Below are positions 9,859-20,966 of a stretch of 64,000 bases of DNA, piece by piece. Under the pieces are notes generated by a model. It did not search any database. It was not told the origin of the DNA and saw nothing but the letters and a program-made list of their open reading frames with translations. The stretch is from Aspidapion aeneum. Lineage: Eukaryota > Arthropoda > Insecta > Coleoptera > Brentidae. The DNA lies in NCBI GenBank assembly GCA_963576565.1, contig OY755042.1, forward strand, positions 102,914,185-102,978,184, read 5' to 3'. Each line of letters begins with the position of its first letter. Within the stretch, counting starts at the first letter, position 1. Made by a program: the position numbers and the translations under genes.

Positions 9859-11654
9859 AGGGCATGGCAGTGCCTCGCCAAGTTCGCGCGCCGTAACCAT
9901 CTTTTCTTATAACATTTCAGCCGATATTTGACCTACCTAAAACTCTTCTTTGGAATGAGCTACGAATCTCAAACTTTGCACAATCGTAGATTTCCATGGA
10001 GTTAATAACCCCTCGAAGTTTCATGGAATTCCATAAAGTAGTAAAGTAGTTACGAAATTTCAAAAAACGTCGAAATTGTCACTCACTCACTCACTCATGT
10101 ATAGATCATCAATATTCTGCTGTACTTCCAGACATGCTACAAAGCTGAAATTTTGCAGACTGATAGAAATTATGACCAAACCCCTGGAAAAACCCCAAAA
10201 TTTTAATTTACTGCCCTCCCCTATCCATTTAAAGTTATGTAAAAGTAGCATCGCCCACTTCCAGAAATGCTAGAGAGTTTAGCTTTTGCAGACTGATAGG
10301 AACTATGATAAAACTATAGGAAGAAATCAAAAAACCCCAAAAATTTTAATTTACTCCCCTCCCCTATACATTTGAAGTTATGTAAATGTAGCATTGCCCA
10401 CTTCCAGAGATGCTAGAGAGTTGAGCTTTGGCAGACTGATAGGAACTATGATAAAACTATAGGAAAAAATTAAAACACCTCAAAATTCTAATTTACGTCC
10501 CTCCCCTATAAATGTAAAGTTAAGTAAAAGTAACATTGCCTACTTCCAGACATGCTAGAGAGCTGAGCTTTGGAAGACCGATAGTAACTATGATAAAGTT
10601 ATAGAAGAAAATTAAAACACCCCAAAATTCTAATTTACTTCCTTCCCCTATAAATGTAGAGTTATGTAAAAGTAACACTGCCCACTTCCAGAAACGCTGG
10701 AGAGCTGAACTTTTTAAGACTGAAAGACAATATGATAAAACTATGTGAAAAAATTTAAAAACACCAATATTTTAATTTACTTCCCTCTCCTATAAATGTA
10801 AATTTATATAAAACTAACATTGCCCACTTCCAGAAACGCTAGAGAGCTGAGCATTGGAATGCTGATAGAAATTGTGATAAAACCATGGGAAAAAATTTAA
10901 AAAGTCCAATATTTTTATTTACTCTCCTGCCCTATAAATGTAAAGTTATGTAAAAGTAACATTACCCACTTCCAGAAACGCTAGAGAGCTGAGCATTAGA
11001 AGACTGATAAGAACTATGATAAAACTATAGGACAAAATTTAAAAACACGACAATTTTAATTCCCTCCCCTATACATGTAAAGTTATTAAAAGTAACATTG
11101 TGCACTTTCAGAAACGCTAGAGAGCTGAGCTTTGGAAGGCTGATAGGAACTACGATAAAACCATGGAAAAAAATTAAAAAACCTCAAAAATTTAAGTAAG
11201 GCATTGCAAAAGTTCTGAACAATATTCCGCATATTTTACTACTTTAAAAATTAAGTATTATCCAATTCCTTTAAAAAAGAAGTGAAATCATATCAAAAAC
11301 ATTTCATGTAAAAAAAGCCAATTACGCGAAAATGGCATTCCGTAAAAAGAATTGAAATCAAGTAAAGCCAAGTTCTCCAATACAAATTTCAAAATGAAAG
11401 GTTCTTACTAGTTTGGAAATATTTTTCTAAACTTGGCTATTACGGCTGTAAATGACTCTGGCACAGTGCTAAATTGAACATAAAGAAGTTTGGCTGTAAT
11501 AGCAAAGTTTAAAAAAACATTTTCAAACTAGTAAGAACCTTTCATTTTGAAATGTGTATTGGAGAACTTGGCTTTACTTTTATCTCAATTCTTTTTACGG
11601 AATGTCATTTTCGCGTACTTGGCTTATTTATACATGAAATGTTTTTGACATGAT
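9859..11654 (+). mobile_element. Family J composite element, copy J1
   Basis: Three parts in fixed order. (1) A head with a small hairpin GGCATGGCAGTGCC, then CGCCAAGTTCGCGCGCCG. (2) Tandem units with landmark CACTTCCAGAAACGCTAGAG at 10124, 10257, 10400, 10542, 10684, 10826, 10968 and 11104, mostly 142 bp apart. (3) A palindrome at about 11290-11654, whose arms (~150 bp) carry CATTTTGAAA and CTAGTTTGGAAATA around a ~55 bp loop. The same plan recurs at 34946-36164 and, reversed, at 48353-49519. No coding capacity. Short terminal hairpin plus internal tandem repeats suggests a rolling-circle-derived non-autonomous element, unproven. Confidence 0.75.
11290..11654. repeat. Palindrome at the 3' end of J1
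   Basis: The arms start at CATTTCATGTAAAAAAAGCC on the left and end at its inverse near 11640. Both contain GGCATTCCGTAAAAAGAATT or its complement. The loop holds GACTCTGGCACAGTGCTAAA. Copies J2 and J3 have the same hairpin, and a single arm lies alone at 27042-27199. Confidence 0.8.
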
Positions 11655-12075
11655 AGTTACTTTTTCACCACCTCTAAACCTGTGTCCTAGGAGTTATTGA
11701 GCCCGCTTGAGTAAGTTACTGCTTTTGCGTGCGGCAAGGTATTAGTTTACTTACTTGTTGGGAAAATAACTATTTTTATTTCGAATTAAAAATTACACCT
11801 CGAATTCTTATTATCTGTTACTGGGCGATACTGAAACATTTATGGCTTTCTTTAGAGGGCTATAATTCACTTTAAGTCTTGCAGTTGGTGGAAAAACTGG
11901 GTCAGGGTACAGTATAATAAGTAGGTCCCATAGATCGTTTATTTATAGTTTAGTGGCTGTTTGGAGGTTTCCGATACTTTTAGAAGAAGTAAAAATAACT
12001 GCTTTTTATCAAGCTTCATCTTGGTTTCAAATATCTTTTGTCTTTTAATATAAAGACGACTAAATAAAACATAAT
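11655..12075. other. Unassigned spacer
   Basis: No repeat partner in this window and no coding motif. AT-rich. Confidence 0.4.
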
Positions 12076-12945
12076 ATCGCACACCCGCTGAAAAAGAGTC
12101 ACAACTCAAAAATCGCCGTTATTGAAATAAACCTGCCGCCATCATCGAAATAACTTGTACTTTCTTCCATAAAAGCGTCACATTTATGTTTCCACAATTT
12201 ACCGCGAGATGGCGTTGTGACTCTTTTATTTTTAGGGTCACTGCATCACGAAGACGTAGTCAGGCTTCCAGGATGCAGTGACCCTATTTATTTTGTCCAG
12301 TTTAGCTTAGGATGCGTTCATTTACAGTGTCACCTCTGACTTTATAACAGCGTGAACGTGGAGTTTCATCCTGAAAAGAGTCACATTTCGAGTTGTGTAA
12401 GTTTTCGTGTGAACTATTGGTTAAATCTGACCCATATAACAAGTAAAATACTGTTCTTTTTTGTGCTGTGACTGTTTTTTCGAATTGTTCAGTGTACTTA
12501 GAATTAAGGAGAATAAGAAAAAAATCTTTTGAATTTATTAGAGAATAATCATAAAAATCATCATCATAAAATAATAATAATTTTATAACACGTTGTAAAA
12601 ATAAATACAAAGTTTCTTCTTTATTTGTTTTCTTTTTTTATATTATTTACCATCCTGCGTGACATCCTGATTTACAACGTCATGATGCCTTGTTCCAAAA
12701 AAGTGTCACAATATAGGGTGTTTGTCTTTTTTTTGCTAAAAACGACAAAAATCATTTTTTCTGAGAAACGTACTGCACCAATTACATTGAGTTAATAGGT
12801 TCCTGTTGATATAAAATAACATGTTCACTCGTAATTTGTCATGTAAGTGAAAAATGAATCTCTCTAATGAACTACACTTCTTTAACAGCGATTTTCTCAA
12901 AACAATGTTTTTTGAGTTGTGACTATTTTTTAGCGGAGGTGCGAT
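12076..12945. mobile_element. 870 bp TIR element with repeated GTCACA motif
   Basis: The left end TCGCACACCCGCTGAAAAAG, then AGTCACAACTCAAAAA, is matched inverted by 12910-12945 (TTTTTTGAGTTGTGACTA and AGCGGAGGTGCGA). TA lies at both edges. The motif GAGTCACA/GTGTCACA and its complement recur at about 12096, 12175, 12217, 12376 and 12704. A small perfect hairpin AGGGTCACTGCATC ... GATGCAGTGACCCT sits at 12234-12285. A 102-codon frame on the minus strand (12302-12610) lies inside; I do not recognise it, and it may be chance. Confidence 0.7.
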
Positions 12946-13053
12946 ATGCTATAAGTACTAAGTCTATAAAATGGAGACCGACCGGTTTAAGTGAATTTTT
13001 TTTATACTAGCATCTCATTTAGTTTACGCTATCGTTCAATAGCATGAAGTAAG

Positions 13054-13252
13054 AAATTAATGAATAAGAAATAAAACAAAAGTAAGGGATGTCAGAGGAG
13101 ACGTAGCAAAATTAAAATGAAAATTTGCCCGTCATAATATCAGACAGAAAAACCTTGGGAAAATAAAAGAAGTAGGGGAAGACCCAAAATGAGATGGGCG
13201 GACGATTTGTCCAAAGATGGTTCGAAGAAGGCTAAATAGATAGATAGAAGCA
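13054..13252 (+). pseudogene. RT-B non-LTR retrotransposon, 3' end
   Basis: The plus strand encodes a decayed C-terminus with KMRWADDLSKDGSKKAK near 13180-13240, the W-A/T-D-D-L segment common at the end of RTE/Jockey-type ORFs. It is followed by ATAGATAGATAG, the same (GATA)n tail as in the copies ending at 2953 and 50728. Strongly 5' truncated, as usual for target-primed insertions. Confidence 0.65.
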
Positions 13253-13589
13253 TTTCTCAGTGAGTTTAATCTCAGAAAAATTTAAATTAATTTTAAAAAT
13301 AAGATCAAACTCAAATTGTAGTACCACTTGTACCATTGTAGTTATCATAAAATGGCTGAAATACTGCAGATTTGCTTTCGATAAAATTATTTTTAGAATA
13401 TTCTCTTGGCAAAGTTTTTTCTACCTCTGTCATCGATCAGGGGCTTATTGCTTTGATCCCCCCCCCCCCCCTTCTGGCGACATTATTAGCATGCCTTAGA
13501 TGAAAACGATTTATTACAGCTCAGGGATCGTTCGATTTCCCCCTATTTCACCGGTCGGTGACGGAATTTCAAGCACTCTAGAGAACGGA
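13253..13589. other. Unassigned spacer with a C14 run
   Basis: No repeat partner seen. A homopolymer of C lies at 13458-13471. A 79-codon frame here has no recognisable motif. Confidence 0.4.
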
Positions 13590-14035
13590 GGGTGGATTTT
13601 GTTACAACATCTCCGAGCTTAAACTTTAAAAGCACATTCAAAAGTGTATTTAAAGCAAATTCTTTTCTGTAATGCTTTTGGCGGATTTTGTTACATCTTT
13701 GACTTTTAACTTTATAAGCACATTCAAATGTGTATTTAAAGCAAATTATTTTCTGTGTTTTTTTTGGCTTGCGGATTTCGTTGCAACATCATTGAGCTTC
13801 AACTTAATAAGCACATTTAAAAGTGTGTTTAAAGAAAATTATTTTCTTCATTTGATTGGAATTGCGAATTTTGTTACATCTTTAAACTTAAACTTTATAA
13901 GCACATTCGAAAGTGTATTTTTCTTTGGTTTGCGAATTTTATTACATCTTTGAACTAAAACTTTAGAAGCATATTCAAAATCGTATTTAAAGCAAATTCT
14001 TTTCTGTTTTGGTTTTGACTCGCGAATTATGTTAT
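13590..14035. repeat. Tandem array of ~85 bp units (five)
   Basis: The phrase GCG(G/A)ATTTTGTTACATCTTTG, then ACTTTATAAGCACATTC, then GTATTTAAAGCAAATT recurs at about 13597, 13680, 13770, 13862 and 13930. Units differ by indels, so spacing varies from about 68 to 92 bp. The 93-codon frame at 13672-13953 with repeated LADFV/NFISTFK segments is simply this repeat translated. Confidence 0.85.
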
Positions 14036-14743
14036 AGTTTTTGCAAAGTCAACTGAAATGCTCCTAATACGGGGTTCTATCGATTTCATGAAATTTTGCT
14101 TCAATCTGCCCTTCAAAAGTTATCCAAATTCATATAAAATCTTCCTGGTATAATTTCAACGCTACCGACAGAGAAAAGGCGCTGCTCTTTGCGGTCCAAG
14201 CACAAAGTATTTGTTTTCTCACCGACCCGGCACAGGTGGATAGACGGCATCTGATTGACAGATTTTTTTGAGATGCGCTTTTAATTACTTTCGGGTGTGC
14301 TTTTCGGGACCCTTTTAGTCGGCAGTTTGCAGAGTTAGAAAATAAATCAGTGTCGTTTCTGTAGGTGTAGGAATAGAAAGTTTTATTATCTACTTTTATT
14401 TCTTTAGTTTACGCCGTAATTAAATGAAATAATTCTCAGGAGTATATCTACCGTCGCCCATGTCACTTTCTTTAAAGGATATGCCGATGATCGGCTTTAA
14501 CCTTTGTTCAACTGACTTTGCAAAAACTATACAACATCTTTGTGCTTCAATAGGCTAGCTAGAAAGGTATCAGATCCGTCATGGATCCATTTATTTTTGA
14601 TTTCTCTAGGAGATACATGGATATTTTAATTTACATGGGATGTCTATATAGTCTTTTCGTTTTTTTAAAATTTAAACAAGAAGGTATGGTAAATTTAGAT
14701 TAATTCTTTTTAATATTATCAATTATCAACTTTAATGCTTTTT
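14036..14743. other. Spacer with an inverted pair and a family G tail
   Basis: TATAGTTTTTGCAAAGTCA at 14032-14050 is inverted at 14514-14532, bracketing ~460 bp that could be a short inverted-repeat element. At 14569-14600 the phrase TATCAGATCCGTCATGGATC matches the 3' tail of the element at 34058-34570. No gene recognised. Confidence 0.45.
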
Positions 14744-15357
14744 AGCTCACACTACTACTATATAAGTAGTGTGAGCTATGGTGATCCTAATTTTTTCGAG
14801 AAAAAAAAAGTTGCTCCGATTTCAAAATTTTTTATATATCTTTGCGTTTCAGATGATTTTGAAACTTTTTTGTTTTGCTGTCTGTCTGTCTGTCTGTCTG
14901 TCTGTAACGACCAACCCGCATACCTCAAAAACGGCTTGTCCGATTTTAATGAAATTTGGATTCCAAAAATTAGAGTTTATGTGAAAATATGGCGTGTGTG
15001 ATATCAAACGAAAGGTAATTAAGTCTGGAGTTAAACAAAATGAATTTTAGTTTATTTAAAAAAAAAGGGTGGGGGTAGATGTAAAAAATTAGAGTTTAAG
15101 TGAAAATATGGCGTGTGTGATATCAAACGAAAGGTAATTGAGTCTGGAGTTAAACAAAATACATTTTAATTTTTTTTTAAAACGGTGGGGGTATATTTTA
15201 AAATTTAGAGTTTAAGTCAAAACATGGCTTGTGTGGTATCAAACGAAAGGTAATTGAGTCTGGAGTTGAATAAAATATATTTCAGTTTTTAGTTATATTA
15301 GCTGACATAGTACCTAGTGTGAGCTTAGGTGCCCATAGATTGGCAGAGTATTTTTAT
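14744..15357 (+). mobile_element. Family A GTCT-microsatellite element, copy 2
   Basis: Same plan as 6666-7430: left hairpin GCTCACACTACT ... AGTAGTGTGAGC, a (TCTG)n tract at about 14878-14905, CGACCAACCCGCATACCTC, the AATATGGCGTGTGTGATATC units, and the right end GTGTGAGCTTAGGTGCCCAT. The segment after the microsatellite (TACCTAGG ... ACAAGCCAAATAAAA) is deleted relative to copies 1 and 4. Confidence 0.7.
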
Positions 15358-15365
15358 ATTTAGTC

Positions 15366-16622
15366 GGTTTAGAACGGTTTTCTACGTTGTCCGACGCCTA
15401 TTCTCCTTCGATCCTGACGATCATCTTCTGTCAGATTTTTTTGACTCATTGATCTTTGGATTGACCGTTGCCATTCTAGTTTAGGACGCCCTCTTTTTCT
15501 GCGCCCTATTGGTTGCCATTCTAGGACCTGCTTTGGTAATCTTTCATTGTTCATCCGCAAATGTGACATCCGTTGTACATGGCCGTACCATACCAGTTGT
15601 CTTTTAGTGATATCATCCGTTATGCTTTGATCTTCTTATTGCATCCATTTCGACACTCTCTATTTTTGTTTTATATTTTTCTATTACGTCTCTATTCCAT
15701 ACAACAGCGTGCTTTTCACCATTGTTTCATATATGTTAAATTTTACATTCTTTTTTATCTCTCTGCTCCATAAAATACTGTTTAGACATCCAACAACCTT
15801 TTCTGCTTTTACCATTCCTCCTTCCAGTTCTTTACAGTCTGTTCCTGTCTTATCAAATGTGACACCCAAGTATACATACTCATTGCATGGAGATATTACT
15901 TGTCCATTGTCTAGTTCTAACTCACTGGATTCGTTTTCAATACATAAGTACTGTGTCGTGTCCACGTTCACTATTACTCGATTAATCCCCACTTTTGGTA
16001 TTCTTTCATTAACTCTCTCATCATACACCCCATGTCTTCCTTATCATTAGCCACAATTACTTGGTCGTCAGCAAACTGTAGTGTGTATATGGTAAATCGG
16101 TCGTTAAGTTATATTCCCATGTTGTGCACTTTCCGTTTCCAGTTTTTTAGAGCTACTGCGATATATATTGTTAAAAGTTAGAGAGATACAACATCCCTGT
16201 CTTAAGCCTTTTGTTACCAGGAATTCTTTTGAAAGTCGATTTCCAATTTTAATTTTAGATTTTGACCCTTTGTATAGTTTTTTTATCGCTTTTATGTATG
16301 TATGTTTGATATTAGTCTGCTCTAACACTGTCCATAGCTTTTCTACTGGAGCGGTATCATATGCTTTTTGTAGGCCAACAAAGGTAACGTGAGTCTCTAT
16401 ATTTCTGGCGCTCCCTTTCTCAATTACTTGTTTAAGACAAAAAACATTATCACTACAAGATCTGCCTGCACGAAACCCACTTTGCTCTTCTTCTTCTTGT
16501 TCATGAAAATCATTATCTATTAGATCTCTAAGAATCCTACCGTACAATCTACTTAGATTACTCGTTGCTGAAATTCCTCTGTAATTGTTGCAATCCAGCT
16601 TATTTCCTTTTTTATGTAATGC
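15366..16622 (-). pseudogene. RT-A non-LTR retrotransposon, reverse transcriptase and C-terminus
   Basis: Reading leftward from 16622: KLDCNNYRGIS (RT fingers), GFRAGRSCSDNVFCLKQVIE, a QKAYD segment in place of the usual FxDLxKAFD motif, and GLRQGC. The catalytic box QFADDQ follows (FADD at 16064-16075). Then come LGVTFDKT (about 15860), ETMVKSTLLYGIE, and the C-terminal GRRKRGRPKLEWQ motif near 15480. Frameshifts near 16104 and 15985 separate the motifs, so it is dead. The motifs suit an RTE/Jockey-group element; the exact clade cannot be fixed. No endonuclease domain is present, so the copy is 5' truncated. Confidence 0.8.
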
Positions 16623-17010
16623 TTTTTTTACTAAACATAAATAATAAAATGTTTGTGAATGTTATGAAATTTTAAAAAATTCTTTGTGTAGGACAACAAC
16701 AACCAATTTTTTTTATGTGCTGTGAATTTTAAAAGTGTTGATTTTACAAGTGGCTTAGTTTTCGTCTATTTTGCAAACAAATTATAGAATGAGAGGCTCG
16801 CGGCTACGTTTGTGAAAATAATTAGCTCGTTGCCTTTTTAATGGGCTAAAATCCACACCACCATTGTTCGAGCATAACTATTTCAGTAAAAAGAAATATT
16901 AAAACTGAAAAATGTTTTAGAATTTCGTGCAACTGAAGTATAATATATATAGGTATCTATTACAAAGACTTAGTGTTGTCATAGACATGAACTGATCGAA
17001 AACTGGAATT
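16623..17010. other. Unassigned spacer
   Basis: AT-rich sequence with no coding motif or recognised repeat. Confidence 0.4.
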
Positions 17011-17014
17011 GTAT

Positions 17015-17380
17015 TGTTACGGGTTCACAATTACAAATAAAACTCGCAAATGTCAAAAACGATATGTCAATTTATTTTGACAATTCAATGTACAAAATAC
17101 GCACTTAAACTTCTACTGAAATCGGTTCATTAACTTCGTGTTAATATCTCGCAATTACTACAGTTCGTTATCTCTGACTATATATAGGGTCGTCGATCTT
17201 TCGCGAACTACCTTTCCGTTTTCACCGCCCAGAAAATTCGCGTATCTATGCGATCGTAAGTCACAGATAACGTAACTGAAACCTAGACTAGTAATACAAC
17301 CATAGGATAAGTCAACCTAATACTACACTAAACCTAAATAAATTCTAACTATAAAATGTAAATAACTTATATCTGTAACA
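17015..17380. mobile_element. Solo LTR (366 bp) with 4 bp target duplication
   Basis: It begins TGTTACGGG and ends CTGTAACA, the TG...CA inverted ends of long terminal repeats (TGTTAC/GTAACA). GTAT is present directly before (17011-17014) and after (17381-17384). A TATA-like CTATATATAGGG lies at about 17179 and AATAAA occurs near 17335, suggesting plus orientation, though the TATA word is nearly symmetric. No internal retrotransposon sequence adjoins, so it fits a solo LTR left by recombination between two LTRs. A 4 bp duplication suits Gypsy/BEL-type integrases. Confidence 0.75.
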
Positions 17381-17384
17381 GTAT

Positions 17385-17934
17385 TAATTGACAGAAACTT
17401 AGACACAAAAACAAAATTGCAGACATCAATCAGCCCACTTTGCCGCACAACAGACAGGAAAATTTTAGAGATTAGCTGGCTAAAAGTATAATTTTTCATG
17501 GCTAAGCGGGTATAGAAAGATTTTGTTTCTCTTGTATTTGTCCGTGGGCAGCTCGAAAGCTGTATGGTATATTTGACACTTTTCTAAAGCTAAAGAGACG
17601 GTATATAAATCTCATCTTACGATACCGTGTGCTTTTTACTTCTTTATTTACGGGTACTAAACTTAACGTTTGTAGTATTTTTGGCCCATTTTCTCAATCA
17701 AATTGACCCATCCCGTTATATAGGAGGTGACGCTTTAGTCAGAAGGTTGATGGTTCTTATCTGATTTGCTGTGTTGCATTAAATGTAAAATTGACCATGT
17801 TTTTATAAATCCTAATAGATCAAATAGGTCTATAAAAATCTAATCGAAACATTTTTTCAATCCATATTAAATAATTTTTTCGTATCTTGTTAGATTTTTG
17901 ATTTTCTTTTATATATTTCTAAAAAAATACAAAA
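17385..17934. repeat. Spacer containing TTTGTTTCTCTTGTATTT repeat
   Basis: The segment 17518-17570 (TTTGTTTCTCTTGTATTT, then CCGTGGGCAGCTCGAAAGC) recurs at 19266-19305 in the same orientation and at 19663-19725 inverted. The family is unidentified; it lies in gaps between family A copies and may be an older host repeat for them. Confidence 0.5.
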
Positions 17935-18055
17935 AAAATACTCTGTTAATATATGGACACCTAAGCTCACACTAGGTACTATATTTATAGTGTACGTGTG
18001 AGCTAATATAACTAAAACCTGAAATATATTTTATTCAACTCCAGACTCAATTACC
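17935..18055 (-). mobile_element. Family A 3' end fragment, inverted, copy 3
   Basis: CTCTGTTAATATATGG, the hairpin GCTCACAC ... GTGTGAGC and TTTTATTCAACTCCAGACTC are the reverse complement of the right end of copy 1. It stops abruptly at 18055, where copy 4 starts in the opposite direction. Confidence 0.7.
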
Positions 18056-18725
18056 TAGTAGTGTGAGCTATGGTGATCCTAATTTTTTAGAAAAAAAAAC
18101 GTTGATCCGATTTCAAAATTTTTTATATATCTTTGCGTTCAGCTGATTTTGAAACTTTTTTGTCGCGCCGTCTGTCTGTCTGTATGTATGTCTGTCTGTC
18201 TGTCTGTAACGACCAATGCGCATAACTCAAAAACCGCTTGCCCGATTTGAATGAAATTTGGTACCTAGGCTGAGTCTTGGGTCGAGATGGTCCCATTTAA
18301 AAATGAACAAAATCAACCGAACACAAGCCAAATAAAACGATGGGGGTAAATTTAAAAAATTAGAGTCTATGTGAAAATATGGCGTGTGTGATATCAAACG
18401 AAAGGTAATTGAGCCTGGAGTTACACAAAATACATTTTAATTTATTTAAGAAAAGGGTGAGGGTAGATTTCAAAATTCAGAGTTTAAGTGAAAATATGAC
18501 GTGTATGATATCAAATGAAGGGTAAGTCTGGAGTTAAACAAATTAAATTTAAGTTTAAAAAAAAAAGGTGGGGATAGATTTTAAAAATTAGAATTTGAGT
18601 CAAAACATGGCTTGTGTGGTATCAAACAAAAGGTAATTGAGTCTGGAGTTGAATAAAATATAGACTACAACTATAGTACCTAGTGTGAGCTTAGGTGCCC
18701 ATATATTGGCAGAGTATTTTTTCAT
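18056..18725 (+). mobile_element. Family A element, copy 4
   Basis: It begins within the left hairpin (AGTAGTGTGAGC), then GTGATCCTAATTTTTT, a (TCTG/TATG)n tract at about 18172-18207, TGAAATTTGGTACCTAGG, three GGCGTGTGTGATATC-type units, and the complete right end to GGCAGAGTATTTTTT. The first half of the left hairpin is missing at the junction with copy 3. Confidence 0.7.
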
Positions 18726-19866
18726 GCGAGGAAAGAAAATGTCTAAAATACATTGTTTTTAAAATAGCTTTTTGTCTAATATTTAGTTATTTTAGATTTG
18801 AATCATAGACGACCCCCCATTCCAAGATGCCGCCATAAACGAGTTTTTAAAAATGGTTTATGTTTAAAATTTGCCTAAGATAATTAATATTTAAGGTATC
18901 AAATCTATCATGGATTAATTTATTTTTCGTAGACTTTGTGAACCTTGCTTTCTTTTAAATTTGAAAACAGTCTGTGATTACAAATAGCTAGCTTTATTTT
19001 TCGTTTTAATTTTTCCCCTGCCGCTAGTCGGCCTTTCTCCATTTTTCATTATCCCTATCCAATTTGCTAAAGCGACTGGGTAACTGTAGTCACGCCAAAC
19101 TTAAATTATTTAAAGAAATCGGCTCAATTTCTTTACCCGGCTATTTGAAACGACCGACGGTGTGTCATTTTCAATTTTTAATAAAAACATGGCACTCATT
19201 GGTCTCTTGCTGTTTGGCTTATACGTTTTACCCAAGAACTGGAAATAGACAGGACTAATAAGAAGTTTTTGTTTCTCTCATATTTTTTCGTGGGTAGCTG
19301 GCTTAAAAATCCGTTAATTGACGCTCACGTCTTAAAGGTTGGTAAAAACACTAATCAGCGTTGACCTGACCTGAAAGCCAAAAGTGTTGTCGAAGGTCAC
19401 GGGTGAATTCCTTTCTTTTCAATCGATCTTTTCATCGGTCGATATATATAAAACAGTTTATTACTCGCCTGCTCGTGTTTTAGTTTCTCTCGTATCTCGT
19501 ATTCTTGCTGAAGTTTTTTCACTATAGACGTAGGATGAGAGACAAAACAGTCTGATTAACTTCGCAAGGGTGTCACATTGACTAAGCAGTGTTCTGAGGA
19601 GTCCCATAAGGATGAAACAGTTAACTGTCAACACTTATTAGGTGTCCATTTGATCTTAAGGATAAGCTTTCGAACTACCCACGGAGAAATATAAGAGAAA
19701 CACAAACTTCTTTTTACTCGATTAGTCACGATTGATTGATTCTGGATAACTCTCTTTATTTGTGATGTCACCTGCAGTTTTCGACATCAGTGTTAACAGA
19801 TCAAAAAAGTAAAAATGTTTTTATAAAAGTTGCCTGATTTTGCCAAAAATCACCAGTTTCAAAAAA
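18726..19866. other. Spacer between two opposed family A copies
   Basis: It holds TTTGTTTCTCT-type repeats (19266-19305 direct, 19663-19725 inverted), giving an inverted pair ~360 bp apart. A stretch at 18896-18935 loosely resembles the CATGGATCC tail phrase of family G. No gene motif. Confidence 0.45.
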
Positions 19867-20490
19867 AATACTCTGCCAATATATGGGCACCTAAGCTCAC
19901 ACTACAGTTATAGTGTACGTGTGAGCTAATATAACTAAAAACTAAAATATTTTATTCAACTCCAGACTCAATTACCTTTCGTTTGATACCACACAAGCCA
20001 TGTTTTGACTTAAACTCTAATTTTTGAAATCTACCCCCGCCATTCTTTTTAAAAAAACTAAAATGTATTTTGTTGAACTCCAGACTCAATTACCTTTCGT
20101 TTGATATCAAACACGCCATATTTTCACTTAAACTCTAATTTTTGAAATCTACCCTCACCCTTTTTTTAAAATAAACTAAAATATATTCTGTTTAACTCCA
20201 GACTCAAAAGCCTTTCGTTTGATATCACACACGCCATATTTTCACATAAACTGTAATTTTTGAAATCTACCCCCACCCTTTTATTTGGCTTGTGTTAGGT
20301 GGAGTTTGTTCATTTTTAATTGGGACCATCTTGATCCAAGAACCAGCCGAGGTGCCAAATTTCATTCAAATCGGACAAGCGGTTTTTGAGTTATGCGCCT
20401 TGGTCGTTACAGACAGACAAACAGACAGACAGACGACGCGACAAAAAAGTTTCAAAATCATCTGAAACGCAAAGAAATATAAAAATTTTT
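19867..20490 (-). mobile_element. Family A element, copy 5 (reverse)
   Basis: Full right end at the left edge (ACTCTGCCAATATATGG, hairpin), three inverted GATATCACACACGCCATA units, GGTGGAGTTTGTTCATTT, and the (CAGA)n tract at about 20408-20436. It ends at AAACGCAAAGAAATATAAAA, before the left hairpin, so the 5' tip is lost. Confidence 0.7.
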
Positions 20491-20963
20491 AAGCATTAGA
20501 CGTTACAGTCGCGTAATAAACTAAACCTTTTTGTTTGATATACCTAGGTTACAAAGTTTTTCATAGTCATGAAGAAGAAATATATAATATAATTTTTTTC
20601 AAATTTTAATTTAAATAGGCCAGTGTCACAAAAATCACCAGAATTGAGTCTTTTTAAAAAAGTTTTCACCATTTGATCAAAAAATTCTTTCATTACCAAT
20701 TTTTTTTTGTAATAAATATCCGGATATTTTCAAACTCATTTTCTTTTTTTTTCTTTTTCCACTGGGACTTCCATCCATAGCTAGGATCAATCAAATGCCT
20801 TGTTAGGACGTTACGTTATTTTCTTACAACCGTTAGACTTTTTACGTTTTATTTCTAAATGATACAAAATACATACAGTGTTTTTTTTTAACATAACAAA
20901 AGTTGAAATAAAATTTCAGACTTCCATTGTCCTTATTTATTTTAAACACGGCGTTTCGGTGAG
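20491..20963. other. Unassigned AT-rich spacer
   Basis: No coding motif and no repeat partner recognised. Confidence 0.4.
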
Positions 20964-20966
20964 TAA

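Noticed and set aside
15709..16392. Hydrophobic plus-strand frames opposite the reverse transcriptase
   Set aside because: Antisense shadows of RT-A coding sequence; the catalytic motifs are all on the minus strand.
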